From: Pseudanabaena sp. lw0831
GTDB taxonomy: Bacteria > Cyanobacteriota > Cyanobacteriia > Pseudanabaenales > Pseudanabaenaceae
Assembly (NCBI RefSeq): GCF_016584665.1
Contig: NZ_BBJB01000054.1
Coordinates: forward strand, 1 to 64,000
DNA: 64,000 bases
Direction: 5' to 3'
A program made the position numbers and the translations under genes. Positions within the stretch are counted from its first letter, which is position 1; every line of letters begins with the position of its first letter. Positions 49,980 to 58,874 of the stretch are shown piece after piece. Below the pieces are notes generated by a model that was not told where the DNA came from, did not search any database, and was given only the letters and a program-made list of their open reading frames with translations.

Positions 49980-50726
49980 TTATTTTTTCGCAGGTGCAGC
50001 GGCGGCAGCCTTAAGCTCAGCGTCAGTTTTAGGGACAAAAGCTTCCAGAGTAAAATCTGCTCCAATTAATGGAGGCAAAATATCCAGAATTTCTTTCTCT
50101 TTACCAGCCGCGATCGGTCGAGAGAACTTAAAAGTAGCAGTTGGCAGAGCCTTTTTCGTTAGCTTTAAATCCTTGACAACTAGTAGAGGCTTTAAACGCT
50201 CAATTTTTTGAATTGTATTCAATACATCCTCAAACTTGCCATCAAAACCAATCGTGAAGGAATAAGTATCATATTGTGCACCTACAACTGGTACAGAAGG
50301 CTGGAAATTGCGCAAGGTTCCTGCTAATTCATAGGAGAAATCTGGCGGCAAAGCAATCACAATAGTCTTAGGGATCTGCTCTTGAATATCGCGGATTAGC
50401 GTATCAATATTATCTACATTTGGCAAAAGTGATAGAACAAATTTATTCTGTTGATTCGCTTCCTCAATTTTTTGAGCAATATTACTCTTGCTAGCCACTT
50501 GACCTCTAAGCGTTGTGACATTTGTCGTCTTGGTCTCAATATTTTTTTGTCCAGCTTGGACTGAATCCCAGATCGGCATGACATAGGTTGTGGCTACATA
50601 AGCAGCTAGAGCAACCCCGCCTACTCCGAGCAAGATCCCTAAAATCTTCGATGTTAAGGTGAGTCCAAATAGAGTTACACCACCTCCACCATCTTCAATT
50701 CCTGAAGCAGCTCCAACGTTTGTCAT
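49980..50726 (-). CDS. pilO: Type IV pilus assembly protein PilO
   Basis: 248 aa. One membrane segment (about 27-50, ILGILLGVGGVALAAYVATT) near the N-terminus, a short coiled coil (NIETKTTNVTTLRGQ), and a ferredoxin-like C-terminal domain. Similarity is weak, as usual for PilO; the call rests mainly on topology and on the position after pilM and pilN (1-bp gap). With PilN it forms the inner-membrane platform that links PilM to PilQ. The Ala-rich tail ends AAAAAPAKK. Confidence 0.82.
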   Translation of the reverse strand: MTNVGAASGIEDGGGGVTLFGLTLTSKILGILLGVGGVALAAYVATTYVMPIWDSVQAGQKNIETKTTNVTTLRGQVASKSNIAQKIEEANQQNKFVLSLLPNVDNIDTLIRDIQEQIPKTIVIALPPDFSYELAGTLRNFQPSVPVVGAQYDTYSFTIGFDGKFEDVLNTIQKIERLKPLLVVKDLKLTKKALPTATFKFSRPIAAGKEKEILDILPPLIGADFTLEAFVPKTDAELKAAAAAPAKK

Positions 50727-50727
50727 T

Positions 50728-51435
50728 TTATTTGATAACTCCCTGTTGCTTTAATAGATTGACTCTCGTGACTAACCCATCGGCTCCTGTCTTTTGGAGT
50801 GCGGGTAATATATCAGCAGGACTTTTTGTAGTAACAGCCGTGCGAATTTGAAAGTTGACCAATGTAAAGTTTTTATCGGTAGTGGCTGGCTGCAAAGATG
50901 ACGAGACTAATATTGTCTCCTTTCCTTCTAGTAGAGGCGAGGCTTTGAGCAACAAGAGAAAGTCATTCAACTCATTGTAGCTAGTTGCCTTTCCAGTAAG
51001 AGATATCGTCGAACCAGCAGGAGCTTGAGCCGTTGCCGCAACCGATGCTTGGGTAATTGCCTCCACCTGAACGGTAATGGGAGTACGTTTTCTGATGTCA
51101 TCAGCGATCGCGCTAACAGGCAAGTTACCAACAAACAGATTTACCAACTCTCCAGTTCTAGCTTGAATCGCTTGTAGTTCAGTTTCTTGACTTTTCAGAG
51201 CTGTAAGCTTGCTATTTAGCTGTGACTCCTCAGCAGTTAAAACAGAAAGCTTTTGTTTAATACCCTCATTTTGCGAGTTTAAGACTAAAAAAGCACCGCC
51301 AACTATGGCAAGAGCAACTACAGCAACTGCACCTCCATAGACTAAAAACTGCGAATCAGCTATCGGTTGACGTTCCGAAGCTTGAGCTTCGTCAGCAGCG
51401 CGATCGCTTAAAAAATTAATATCAAGTGTATACAT
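50728..51435 (-). CDS. pilN: Type IV pilus assembly protein PilN
   Basis: 235 aa. The N-terminus MYTLDINFLSDR carries the INFL-type PilM-binding motif. A membrane segment (about 31-52, GGAVAVVALAIVGGAFLVL), a coiled coil (LSVLTAEESQLNSKLTAL) and a C-terminal domain with the RTPITVQVEAI pattern follow. It is 9 bp after pilM and 1 bp before pilO, so the three are clearly one transcript. Confidence 0.87.
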   Translation of the reverse strand: MYTLDINFLSDRAADEAQASERQPIADSQFLVYGGAVAVVALAIVGGAFLVLNSQNEGIKQKLSVLTAEESQLNSKLTALKSQETELQAIQARTGELVNLFVGNLPVSAIADDIRKRTPITVQVEAITQASVAATAQAPAGSTISLTGKATSYNELNDFLLLLKASPLLEGKETILVSSSLQPATTDKNFTLVNFQIRTAVTTKSPADILPALQKTGADGLVTRVNLLKQQGVIK

Positions 51436-51444
51436 AACGCCTTT

Positions 51445-52554
51445 TTAAACCTCCCTCAAACCTAGACCTAGAGCAACAGACATAGCCATGCGTTCCTGAA
51501 TAGGAATGTCACCATCAACAGTTACGCCAACGGCAGTAAGTGGGTCAACGGCAATAGCCGCAATACCGAGACGTTGACTGAAGAACTCGTTTAATTGTCC
51601 AATACATGCACCAGGACCTGCAATCAATAACTGCACAACATCCGAGCCAGGAGATTGACTAGTGTAAAAGTCAATTGAGCGCCTTAGTTCATCGGAAAGG
51701 TCTCCAACAACCCGCATAATTGCTGCATCGCCCGGAGTTCCACCACCACCAGCAAGACTCGCCGTGTCCATAGACTGAACAGGCACAACAGTTGAACTCA
51801 ACATTTCCATATCCGTTGTTCTGCGTGGAGGCAAATTGATGGCACGCAATTGAGCATTCTGAATCTGAGCAGTACCGATAGGGAAAGTCCGAGAAAATTG
51901 CGGAACTCCATCAACTGTTACCGTAATTTCGGTAGCTTCGTACTCAATATCCACGATCGCAACGGCTTCCGCTAAGGTGCTAAATCGGGCTAACTCATTA
52001 TGCATAGCACGAATGAGAGCAAAGCTACTAACCTCAACAACGTCAACCTGTAGCTGCGCTATTTCTAGAGCCTGCATATAGCTGTCTGTGACCTCCTTAG
52101 GTGTTGCTACCATCAGGATTTCAATACGTTCAATGCCATCGTCATCAAGAGCTGTACCCAGCTTTTGATAATCAACATCAGCATCTTCACGAGGAAAAGG
52201 TAAGTACAGACTAGCCTCTTGATTAAGAACCATCTCTCGTAATTCTAAGTCAGGAATTTCCGCTGGCAGGCGAATTAGACGACTCACAGTCTCGCGACCT
52301 GGTAGAGCCGTGGCAACCTTCTTAACTTTTATTTTTTTGTCTGCTAGCAAACTGCGAATAACTTCTCCCAGCGCTACAGGGTCGAGAATACGGCCTTCTT
52401 CAACAGTGCCTTCAGGAAGCTCGACGCTACCATACGTCACTAGCTTGTAAGAAGATTGCCCCTTGCGGCGCAATTGAACTAGGTTAACTTTCTCGGAAGT
52501 GATTTCGATTCCGATGCCTTTCTTAGACTTTCCGCCAAATTTTAAGCCGAACAT
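51445..52554 (-). CDS. pilM: Type IV pilus assembly protein PilM
   Basis: 369 aa, actin-like ATPase. The start GKSKKGIGIEITSEKVNLVQ, ALPGRETVSRLIRLP, LIAGPGACIGQLNEFFSQRLG and the last MAMSVALGLGLREV are typical of PilM. It assembles at the cytoplasmic face and binds PilN. First gene of the cluster, expressed toward pilN. A 205-bp spacer separates it from the hairpins at 52768. Confidence 0.92.
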   Translation of the reverse strand: MFGLKFGGKSKKGIGIEITSEKVNLVQLRRKGQSSYKLVTYGSVELPEGTVEEGRILDPVALGEVIRSLLADKKIKVKKVATALPGRETVSRLIRLPAEIPDLELREMVLNQEASLYLPFPREDADVDYQKLGTALDDDGIERIEILMVATPKEVTDSYMQALEIAQLQVDVVEVSSFALIRAMHNELARFSTLAEAVAIVDIEYEATEITVTVDGVPQFSRTFPIGTAQIQNAQLRAINLPPRRTTDMEMLSSTVVPVQSMDTASLAGGGGTPGDAAIMRVVGDLSDELRRSIDFYTSQSPGSDVVQLLIAGPGACIGQLNEFFSQRLGIAAIAVDPLTAVGVTVDGDIPIQERMAMSVALGLGLREV

Positions 52555-52767
52555 AAGCGTGTCTTTATGAGTTTTGTAGCTTGTGTAGCACTGGGCATAC
52601 TAAACAATGGAGGGATTATAGACTGTAAGTGACCGTTGTCAATAGCAGAAGAAAAAATAATCATCACGAATGTCGTAGATGTCTGATTTTGCCTTGTCTC
52701 TTATAGACGATTTTGGTCGTTTTAGCAAACAAAACAAAAAATAGTTGAATTTTGGCACGATCATTAC

Positions 52768-52810
52768 AAAAAACAAAAACGAGAAGCTATGCTTCTCGTT
52801 TTTGTTTTTT
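52768..52810. terminator. Stem-loop with AACAAAAAC arms
   Basis: Perfect 20-bp arms, 52768-52787 and 52791-52810, loop TAT. It has A and T runs on both sides. Confidence 0.7.
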
Positions 52811-52814
52811 ATGA

Positions 52815-52855
52815 TAAATAAGAGAGAATGCGCTTTGCGCATTCTCTCTTATTTA
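52815..52855. terminator. Gene-end stem-loop of the exported gene
   Basis: Perfect 19-bp arms, 52815-52833 and 52837-52855, loop TTT, tip TGCGC/GCGCA. The right arm contains the stop codon of the minus-strand gene at 52853. Confidence 0.75.
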
Positions 52856-53461
52856 TTTGTTACCACGTAGTTGTATTTGCTTACCTTGAATTATGCTTCT
52901 CAGACGCGGATTTTGCTTTTGCTCTAGCGTAATTTGATTAAATTCTTTTGTGGTAAATCCATTGCGGCAAATTTCTTCTTCGCTATAGGTGCGTAACTGG
53001 TTGCAGAGCGATCGCAAAAATTCTGGCGGATTGGTAAGATCGCATACTTTAGTTTGTTTTGATTCTGCGAGATTAGCGACATTACTCCAATCAGGGTTAC
53101 TTTTAGCTTCTCTAAAAAGCTCTAGGCGTTTGTTTTCGATCGCATTAGCAGCAGATGCATAACGAGTAAGATTGTCTTCGCCAAGAGACACTTTGTTGAG
53201 AAAGTTTTGTAGATTTGAAGGTTTTACGCAAGTTTCAGCAGACGCAGATAAGCGACTACCACTTATCATCGGCTCAACAATGGCGACTATAGCCACACAT
53301 AGACCAAATAAGCTAATTGCGCCTAATCCCTGACCCAAGTATTTTTTGAAATGATTCTTAACATCGCGTTGATCTGATGCTAAACCTATATTTTGGGTTT
53401 GCTTGTTTGCAAATTGCTTTAGATAAACCGAATGTCTCTGATGCCAACTATTCATAATCAA
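52853..53461 (-). CDS. Membrane-anchored hypothetical protein
   Basis: 202 aa. One strong hydrophobic segment (about 43-65, GQGLGAISLFGLCVAIVAIVEPM) follows a 40-residue basic head. The rest is helical, with conserved-looking Cys residues (TCVKPS, VCDL, LCNQL, ICRNG), probably periplasmic and possibly disulfide-linked. No family is recognised. It is stand-alone, with the stop inside a stem-loop. Confidence 0.65.
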   Translation of the reverse strand: MIMNSWHQRHSVYLKQFANKQTQNIGLASDQRDVKNHFKKYLGQGLGAISLFGLCVAIVAIVEPMISGSRLSASAETCVKPSNLQNFLNKVSLGEDNLTRYASAANAIENKRLELFREAKSNPDWSNVANLAESKQTKVCDLTNPPEFLRSLCNQLRTYSEEEICRNGFTTKEFNQITLEQKQNPRLRSIIQGKQIQLRGNK

Positions 53462-53523
53462 TTGCCATTAATCGCAAAAAACACTAAGGACGTAATCTGT
53501 TAAGTAAGTAGGCGAAAACCCTG

Positions 53524-53560
53524 AAACCTGCACTAACCAAGACGCGGGCGGTGCAGGTTT
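53524..53560. repeat. Stem-loop after prfB
   Basis: AAACCTGCAC / GTGCAGGTTT, 10 bp, loop 17 nt with GCGGGCGG, resembling a decayed copy of the 83-bp repeat core. Confidence 0.5.
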
Positions 53561-53611
53561 TAAATCTGGGGTTTAATATACGCCAGATGTTACTCATCTA
53601 AAAGTATTGAC

Positions 53612-54719
53612 TCAAACAGGCTGATTTTGTTGCCGCAAATATGACTGAATGAAAGGATCAAGGTCTCCATCCATTACATTTTGAATATTCGTGGTTTCTT
53701 CACCTGTGCGTAAATCTTTGACTAATTGGTAAGGATGAAACACATAGTTACGAATTTGGTTACCCCAAGCTGCTTCCACCATATCGCCACGAATATCGGC
53801 GATTTTTTGAGCGCGTTGCTCTTGGGCGATAATTAATAACTTTGCTTTCAACAATCGCATAGCATTTTCTTTGTTTTGTAATTGCGATCGCTCTTGCGTA
53901 CAGCGTACCGAAATCCCTGTGGGTAAATGAGTGATTCGCACAGCCGTTTCTACTTTGTTGACGTTTTGACCGCCCTTACCACCTGCTCTAGTTGTCGTAA
54001 TTTCTAATTCTTTCGGATCAATTTCGAGATCGACATCCTCTTCGAGTAATGGCATGACTTCTACACCAGCAAAACTGGTTTGACGCTTATCATTGGCATT
54101 AAACGGCGAAATTCGCACAAGGCGATGCGTCCCTTTTTCAGGAGCAAGGTAGCCATAGGCATAACGTCCATGGACGAGCAAAGTCACTGATTTGATGCCT
54201 GCTTCTTCTCCTTCGGAAATTTCAGAAATCTCCACTTTGTAGCCTTGGGATTCACAAAAGCGGGTATACATCCGTAACAGCATCTCTGTCCAGTCTTGGG
54301 AGTCAGTGCCACCTGCGCCAGCATTGATTGTTAAAACTGCATCATATTTGTCATAGGTTCCTGACAGTAGTTGCTCTAAATCCCAACGATCCATCTCTTG
54401 CAGCATTTGAGTCAAGCTTTGTTTGGCTTCATTTGCTAGAGCAGGATCGTCTTCAAGGGTAAGTAACTCGGCGATCGCTTCTAGATTTTCGATGCTTTTC
54501 TGCCAGCGTTCAAACTTTTCGAGGTAAGATTTCAGCGCATCTAGTTCGCGCATTGTTGTTTGGGCTTGGTCGCTATTCTCCCAAAATTCTGGTTGGGCGG
54601 CTGTTTGTTCTAGGTCACTAATTTTTGCTGCGATCGCAGGTGCGTCAAAGATAGTCCTGAGCAATGCTCAGGCGCTGAGATAAAATCTGGGTTTGGCGTG
54701 CGATCTCCGTAACGTCCAC
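53612..54719 (-). CDS. prfB: Peptide chain release factor 2 (with programmed +1 frameshift)
   Basis: RF2. The downstream frame (ending 53612, about 350 aa) has the SPF tripeptide in [10 protein letters not shown] for UGA reading and the GGQ motif in [12 protein letters not shown] for peptidyl hydrolysis. The first about 24 codons are in another frame: GTG at 54719 (GTG GAC GTT) preceded by GGAG, reading to CAGGACTATCTTTGAC, where an in-frame TGA is bypassed by a +1 shift. This is the classical RF2 autoregulation: low RF2 favours the shift. It is stand-alone. Confidence 0.92.
54645..54656 (-). promoter_or_regulatory. prfB: prfB +1 frameshift site
   Basis: TATCTTTGAC on the minus strand, with a CAGGA Shine-Dalgarno-like block just upstream and the in-frame stop at 54645-54647. 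It matches the conserved bacterial RF2 slippery site. Confidence 0.9.
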
Positions 54720-54768
54720 TAAAGTATTTCTCCGAAATATAGCGAGTTTCAATTGAATAAGTAGATAA

Positions 54769-54851
54769 GCAAAATTAAATATAAAACCCCAAAATCTGTA
54801 CCGCCCACTTAGCGGGCGGTACAGATTTTGGCTCTGGTTTTTTAATTATGC
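54769..54851 (+). mobile_element. 83-bp MITE-like repeat, copy B
   Basis: Ends GCAAAATTAAA / TTTAATTATGC with a central hairpin containing CTGTACCGCCC and GGGCGGTACAG. Same length as copy A at 29796-29878 and highly similar throughout. Confidence 0.75.
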
Positions 54852-54976
54852 TGAGTTGCTTAATTGTATAGCAAGGCAATCAAGGTGAGCATTTTACCCT
54901 CATACAAAAGGAGCTTGCTTTCATCGCTAGCTCCAGATATAAGTTAAACGAAGAAAATAAGAGTAATAATAAAAAC

Positions 54977-55402
54977 ATGTCAAGCTCAATTCACGAAGAT
55001 TCCGATCGCGAACAGCCTGATCGCGATCAGGCTGATCACGAAGAGTCTGAAATCAGCATTAATTTTTCCCCTGAACATACTTTAGTAGTAACCGACAACA
55101 GTGGGACACGCAAAATGCCGCTAGTTGAAAATCAATATACAATCGGTCGCGAATCCGATAATACCGTTCATCTCAACTCTGATTTTGTTTCGCGATATCA
55201 CGCGACCCTTCGGAAAGTCCGTTATCGCGATCGCCTTGATACTTATCGGATTATCGATGGTAGCGCATCAGGTAAACCCAGTAAAAATGGGATTGTTTTA
55301 AATGCGATCCAAAAAGTTTCTTCTCACGATCTGCAGGATGGTGATATTGTCACATTCGCGCCTGAGGTTCATATTCTGTATCTTGCGCCGAAGTTAATTT
55401 AA
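54977..55402 (+). CDS. FHA domain protein 1
   Basis: 141 aa. An acidic, Asp/Glu-rich N-terminal 30 residues lead to an FHA fold (about 45-135) with YTIGRESDN, NSDFVSRYHATLR and SASGKPSKNGIVLNA; the Gly-Arg, Ser and Asn residues that read phosphothreonine are present. No effector domain is fused. The gene lies 200 bp before a paralogue with the same organisation, pointing to tandem duplication. The stop lies in a short 10-bp stem (55391-55412). A Ser/Thr kinase partner is not in the window. Confidence 0.85.
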   Translation: MSSSIHEDSDREQPDRDQADHEESEISINFSPEHTLVVTDNSGTRKMPLVENQYTIGRESDNTVHLNSDFVSRYHATLRKVRYRDRLDTYRIIDGSASGKPSKNGIVLNAIQKVSSHDLQDGDIVTFAPEVHILYLAPKLI

Positions 55403-55605
55403 AAATTAACTTGAAGATTTAAGTTTGAATATGCTCTCTATATGTACAAAGAATAAACAAGCTATAGAGATTCTCTAACTCTTGATAAAAACTCTATAAT
55501 TCAACCCATTTGTAGAGTAAAGTAGAGCGAGATTAAACTAAATGTCTACCAGTAGCATATACTTTTCGCTGGTAAGCCACATCTACTTCTTTCTTTGGTG
55601 AGCTA

Positions 55606-55953
55606 ATGAGCGAAACAAACGTTAGTCACACACTATTAATTACTGATGCGAGAGGTAGTAGAAAACTCGCACTTGATGGCTTAAAGTATACGATTGGGCG
55701 GGATGTGAATAATAATATTCAACTTTATTCGCGATTTGTCTCTCGACAACACGCAGTATTGCTGCGTGTGCCTGGGGAGGGTGGGCGTTATTTGTACCGA
55801 ATTATTGATGGGGATCTGTCTGGTAAGCCAAGCGTCAATGGGGTAATAATTAATCATCATATGAAGATTGCCTCTTCCCACGATCTATGTAACGGTGATG
55901 TGATCACGCTTGCCCCAAATGTGGAATTAACATATCTAAGTAGTCAACCCTAA
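55606..55953 (+). CDS. FHA domain protein 2
   Basis: 115 aa. It is nearly all FHA domain: YTIGRDVNNNIQLY, RFVSRQHAVLLRV, RIIDGDLSGKPSVNGVIIN. It shares RIIDG..SGKPS.NG.. with the upstream paralogue but lacks the acidic head. Phosphothreonine binding seems preserved. Co-expression with the first gene is uncertain, because about 200 bp separate them. Confidence 0.85.
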   Translation: MSETNVSHTLLITDARGSRKLALDGLKYTIGRDVNNNIQLYSRFVSRQHAVLLRVPGEGGRYLYRIIDGDLSGKPSVNGVIINHHMKIASSHDLCNGDVITLAPNVELTYLSSQP

Positions 55954-56015
55954 CAAAAGGCGTAAAGCGCTCTTTGCTTGAGTTTTAAAGCATCTTGATC
56001 TGGAGTAATACTATA

Positions 56016-56068
56016 AAACCCAAATAAAGAGAGGCGGCGCGAAGCGCCGCCTCTCTTTATTTGGGTTT
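56016..56068. repeat. GGCGC-tip stem-loop with AAACCCAAA arms
   Basis: Perfect 25-bp arms, 56016-56040 and 56044-56068, loop GAA. Outer arms AAACCCAAATAAAGAG resemble those at 20310 and 38545. Confidence 0.75.
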
Positions 56069-56118
56069 AAATTTGTCCAATCTATCTCTTGAATTGCTAT
56101 ATAGCCATAGTTTTTATC

Positions 56119-56179
56119 AGCAAAGCCCAATAAGTGAATAGCGGCGCATCGCGCCGCTATTCACTTATTGGGCTTTGCT
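56119..56179. repeat. GGCGC-tip stem-loop, 29-bp arms
   Basis: Perfect 29-bp arms, 56119-56147 and 56151-56179, loop ATC. It lies only 50 bp from the previous stem-loop. Confidence 0.75.
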
Positions 56180-56238
56180 TTTCATGTTTTTACTGGCACT
56201 TTTGCTGATGATTTCTAGTTCGTGGATTTTTAGATGAG

Positions 56239-56820
56239 GTGAAACAATATAGTTTAATAAATCCGCAATTTGACTTGATTGCAGCATATATGGCAATTGT
56301 CTTATCCCTTCAAGAAAACATAGACTTGCTGCTACTTTTAGTCAAGTTAGCGATCGCTCTAGGTTCAATTGCGATCGCGCTGTCACTAATGTTTTGGTTG
56401 CGCCTGAAGAAAATCGAGAACCGCCTTTATCAGAGACGAAGACAGCTAAAGCCGAGATTTAATCAAAATATCACCCAGAAAACCTCACAAAAAATATTTC
56501 CAAAACCTCACAAATCCTTTTGCTCGACCAAAGTTATCAATCGTTCAATGGGTAATTTGGCAGCCATCAACAAGCGATCTCCAAAGACTCAGGTTTATAT
56601 AACAACTTCATCCCCAAAGCTTTTACAAAAATCAAAGAGACGCTCTAGTCGAGTTCGTTTGCACTGGTTATGGGCAATTATGATTGCTAGCATGACAGGC
56701 ATGGCGATCGCCCTGATGCAGCTCGGTAATAGCTTTATTAGTCCTGAATATATGCCAATTGTTTGGTTGTTAATTGGTGTAACCCTAGTCATGAGCGCCA
56801 CATTTATCGAAATTGCATAA
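56239..56820 (+). CDS. Hypothetical membrane protein
   Basis: 193 aa. Hydrophobic segments near 25-55 (LLLLLVKLAIALGSIAIALS) and two near the C-terminus (WAIMIASMTGMAIALMQL, IVWLLIGVTLVMSAT) enclose a very basic, Lys/Arg-rich loop of about 75 residues. No family is recognised. GTG 56239 gives the full form; ATG 56290 (MAIVLSLQEN) is equally plausible. The basic loop may face the cytoplasm or bind nucleic acid; this is only a guess. Confidence 0.6.
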   Translation: MKQYSLINPQFDLIAAYMAIVLSLQENIDLLLLLVKLAIALGSIAIALSLMFWLRLKKIENRLYQRRRQLKPRFNQNITQKTSQKIFPKPHKSFCSTKVINRSMGNLAAINKRSPKTQVYITTSSPKLLQKSKRRSSRVRLHWLWAIMIASMTGMAIALMQLGNSFISPEYMPIVWLLIGVTLVMSATFIEIA

Positions 56821-56830
56821 ACCAAAAGCA

Positions 56831-56857
56831 GAGAGGCGGCACGAAGTGCCGCCTCTC
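56831..56857. terminator. GGCAC-tip stem-loop
   Basis: Perfect 12-bp arms, 56831-56842 and 56846-56857, loop GAA. The tip is GGCAC/GTGCC, a compensated variant of the GGCGC/GCGCC tips. Confidence 0.7.
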
Positions 56858-56940
56858 AGTGATAATTGCTGGTGCAAATGCGCGACAATGAAATGCCGTG
56901 AGAATTGCGGCATTTCTAAAAAATATTTGGGACAATAAAT

Positions 56941-57981
56941 ATGCGACGTGCGGTTTTATGTGGATATTACGGAATGGGGAATGGTGGTGATGAGGCTTTG
57001 CTTGCCACGCTGCTGCAAATGCTCCCTAATGATGTCCAACCGCTTGTATTGTCTGCCACACCGAGGGCTACCGAAAATTTACATCAGGTCGAAGCTAGCG
57101 ATCGCTACTCAGTATTTGCATTGATTAATGAACTAAGGAGATCTGATTTATTTATTTGGGGCGGGGGCAGCTTGATGCAAGATGCCACTAGTGCGAGAAA
57201 TCCGATTTATTACGGTGGCATCATGGGCTTAGCGCAGGGGATGGGCTTGCAAACGATCGCTTGGGCGCAAGGGGTCGGACCACTCAAGCGCAAGTTGAGT
57301 AAATGGATCGCCAGACGCACTTTTCAGCGATGTACATCGGTGTCCGTGCGCGATCGCCAATCGGCACAATTATTAGCAGATTGGCAAATTGAGAGTGTGA
57401 TTGCCCCTGATCCTGTATGGGCTTTGGATGCAACTCCAATTAACATGTATCGTGATTTATCAAAACCCCGTGTTGCTGTGGTTTTGCGATCGCATCCTGC
57501 ACTAACGACCTGTCGCCTTGCGACAATTACTGAGGCTTTGCAAAAGTTGCAGAATCAAACTAATGCTGAAATTTTGTTGATCCCATTTCAGCCATCCCAA
57601 GATAAGGCGATCGCCCAAGCAATTTGTGATTCGCTTAATGAAAAGCTTCCAAATCGCAGCCAAATCATCATGCAAAAAGATCCCCGCCGACTCAAGGGGA
57701 TTTTTAGCGGTGTCGATTTGACGATCGCTATGCGTTTGCATGGACTGATTATGGCAGCGGCTGAGGGCTGCCATTGTTCGGCAATTAGCTACGATCCAAA
57801 AGTTTCTTATTTAATGCAAGATCTAGGAATCTCTGGTTGGGAATTAGAAGATTTACCAGAAGATTCTCAGTTGATTGCTGATGCTTGGATTCATAATCTC
57901 GAAAATCAAGATCCCACCTTAAGCGATCGGGTACAGCAACTCAAACAACAAGCTTTGATTCACCAAAAAATATTCGGTTAG
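56941..57981 (+). CDS. csaB: Polysaccharide pyruvyl transferase CsaB
   Basis: 346 aa, GT-B fold. GYYGMGNGGDEALLA near the start, FIWGGGSLMQDATSARNPIYY, AWAQGVGPL, a second-half RSHPAL and IAMRLHGLIMAAAEG with the catalytic-region His are the CsaB pattern. It transfers pyruvate from phosphoenolpyruvate to cell-wall polysaccharide, which in bacteria anchors SLH-domain proteins. The stop lies in a stem-loop. Confidence 0.88.
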   Translation: MRRAVLCGYYGMGNGGDEALLATLLQMLPNDVQPLVLSATPRATENLHQVEASDRYSVFALINELRRSDLFIWGGGSLMQDATSARNPIYYGGIMGLAQGMGLQTIAWAQGVGPLKRKLSKWIARRTFQRCTSVSVRDRQSAQLLADWQIESVIAPDPVWALDATPINMYRDLSKPRVAVVLRSHPALTTCRLATITEALQKLQNQTNAEILLIPFQPSQDKAIAQAICDSLNEKLPNRSQIIMQKDPRRLKGIFSGVDLTIAMRLHGLIMAAAEGCHCSAISYDPKVSYLMQDLGISGWELEDLPEDSQLIADAWIHNLENQDPTLSDRVQQLKQQALIHQKIFG

Positions 57982-58008
57982 TAGGGTGGGCATTGCCCAC
58001 CTTACTAA
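57978..58008 (+). terminator. GGTGGGC-ATT-GCCCACC gene-end stem-loop
   Basis: Arms 57978-57991 and 57995-58008, one mismatch, loop ATT. The csaB stop (TAG at 57979-57981) is in the left arm. The core is shared with 16448 and 28532. Confidence 0.75.
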
Positions 58009-58149
58009 TTTCTTGTGTACATCGAATTGTGATAACTTAGAGTACTGTAAACATTTTAGAAATATTTTCGAGAGATATTTTCGGCAACGAGCAAAAACTC
58101 CTCGCTCCTCGAAATGTTGCCCTAGAAATCCAAAACAAGCTTACTTAAT

Positions 58150-58749
58150 ATGGCAGACATTACAACCCAACAAATTCAAGAGCTACGTGCGAGAACTGGC
58201 GCAGGTATCAAAGACTGTAAAGCAGCGCTCGTTGACTCCAGTGGTGATTTTACCAAGGCAACCGAATACCTAAGACAAAAGGGGCTAGCCTCTGCTGTTA
58301 AAAAAGCAAGCCGTGAAGCATCTGAAGGAATCGTCCATAGTTATATTCACTTTGGCAGCCGCATTGGTGTGCTAGTCGAAGTTAACTGCGAAACTGATTT
58401 TGTGGCGCGTCGTGAAGAACTTAAAGAACTAGCTGATAGCGTAGCCAAGCAAATTGCTGCTTGCCCTAACGTGGAATATGTCAGTGTTGCAGATATTCCT
58501 GCTGCTTTTGTGGAAAATGAAAAGCAAATCGAAGCGGGTAAAGATGACTTGGCTAGTAAGCCTGCTGCTATTCGCGAGAAGATTGTACTTGGTCGCATCG
58601 AAAAGCGCCTGAAAGAATTGTGCTTACTCGATCAGCCTTTCATCAAAGATCAAAGCATCACCGTTGATGAATTGGTTAAACTAACCGGTACTAAGCTTAA
58701 CGAAAATGTTAAAATTCGTCGCTTTGTGCGCTTTGTTGTTGGTGAATAA
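58150..58749 (+). CDS. tsf: Elongation factor Ts
   Basis: 199 aa. The N-terminal UBA-like module (LRARTGAGIKDCKAALVD) and the TDFVARREELKELAD and VKKASREASEGIVHSYIH motifs identify EF-Ts, which recycles EF-Tu-GDP. It is shorter than the E. coli protein, as in other cyanobacteria and plastids. rpsB, its common neighbour, is not upstream; csaB is. A 168-bp leader separates them. Confidence 0.95.
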   Translation: MADITTQQIQELRARTGAGIKDCKAALVDSSGDFTKATEYLRQKGLASAVKKASREASEGIVHSYIHFGSRIGVLVEVNCETDFVARREELKELADSVAKQIAACPNVEYVSVADIPAAFVENEKQIEAGKDDLASKPAAIREKIVLGRIEKRLKELCLLDQPFIKDQSITVDELVKLTGTKLNENVKIRRFVRFVVGE

Positions 58750-58770
58750 TCAAAAAAATTCGTTTTTTGC

Positions 58771-58785
58771 AGCGCCTACGGCGCT
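58771..58785 (+). terminator. Small AGCGCC-TAC-GGCGCT hairpin
   Basis: 6-bp stem after tsf, loop TAC, directly abutting the next stem-loop. Confidence 0.6.
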
Positions 58786-58830
58786 ATATGTAAGGATATG
58801 CGGCGCGAAGCGCCGCATATCCTTACATAT
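58786..58830. repeat. GGCGC-tip stem-loop
   Basis: Perfect 21-bp arms, 58786-58806 and 58810-58830, loop GAA. Confidence 0.75.
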
Positions 58831-58874
58831 TTAGCAACGCCCAAAAATGAAAAAGAAAAATAGTGTGAACTGCG

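Noticed and set aside
52639-52842. 67-codon ORF on the minus strand
   Set aside because: It runs through two stem-loops and an AT-rich spacer, and its residues (Phe/Lys/Ser-rich) show no coding pattern.
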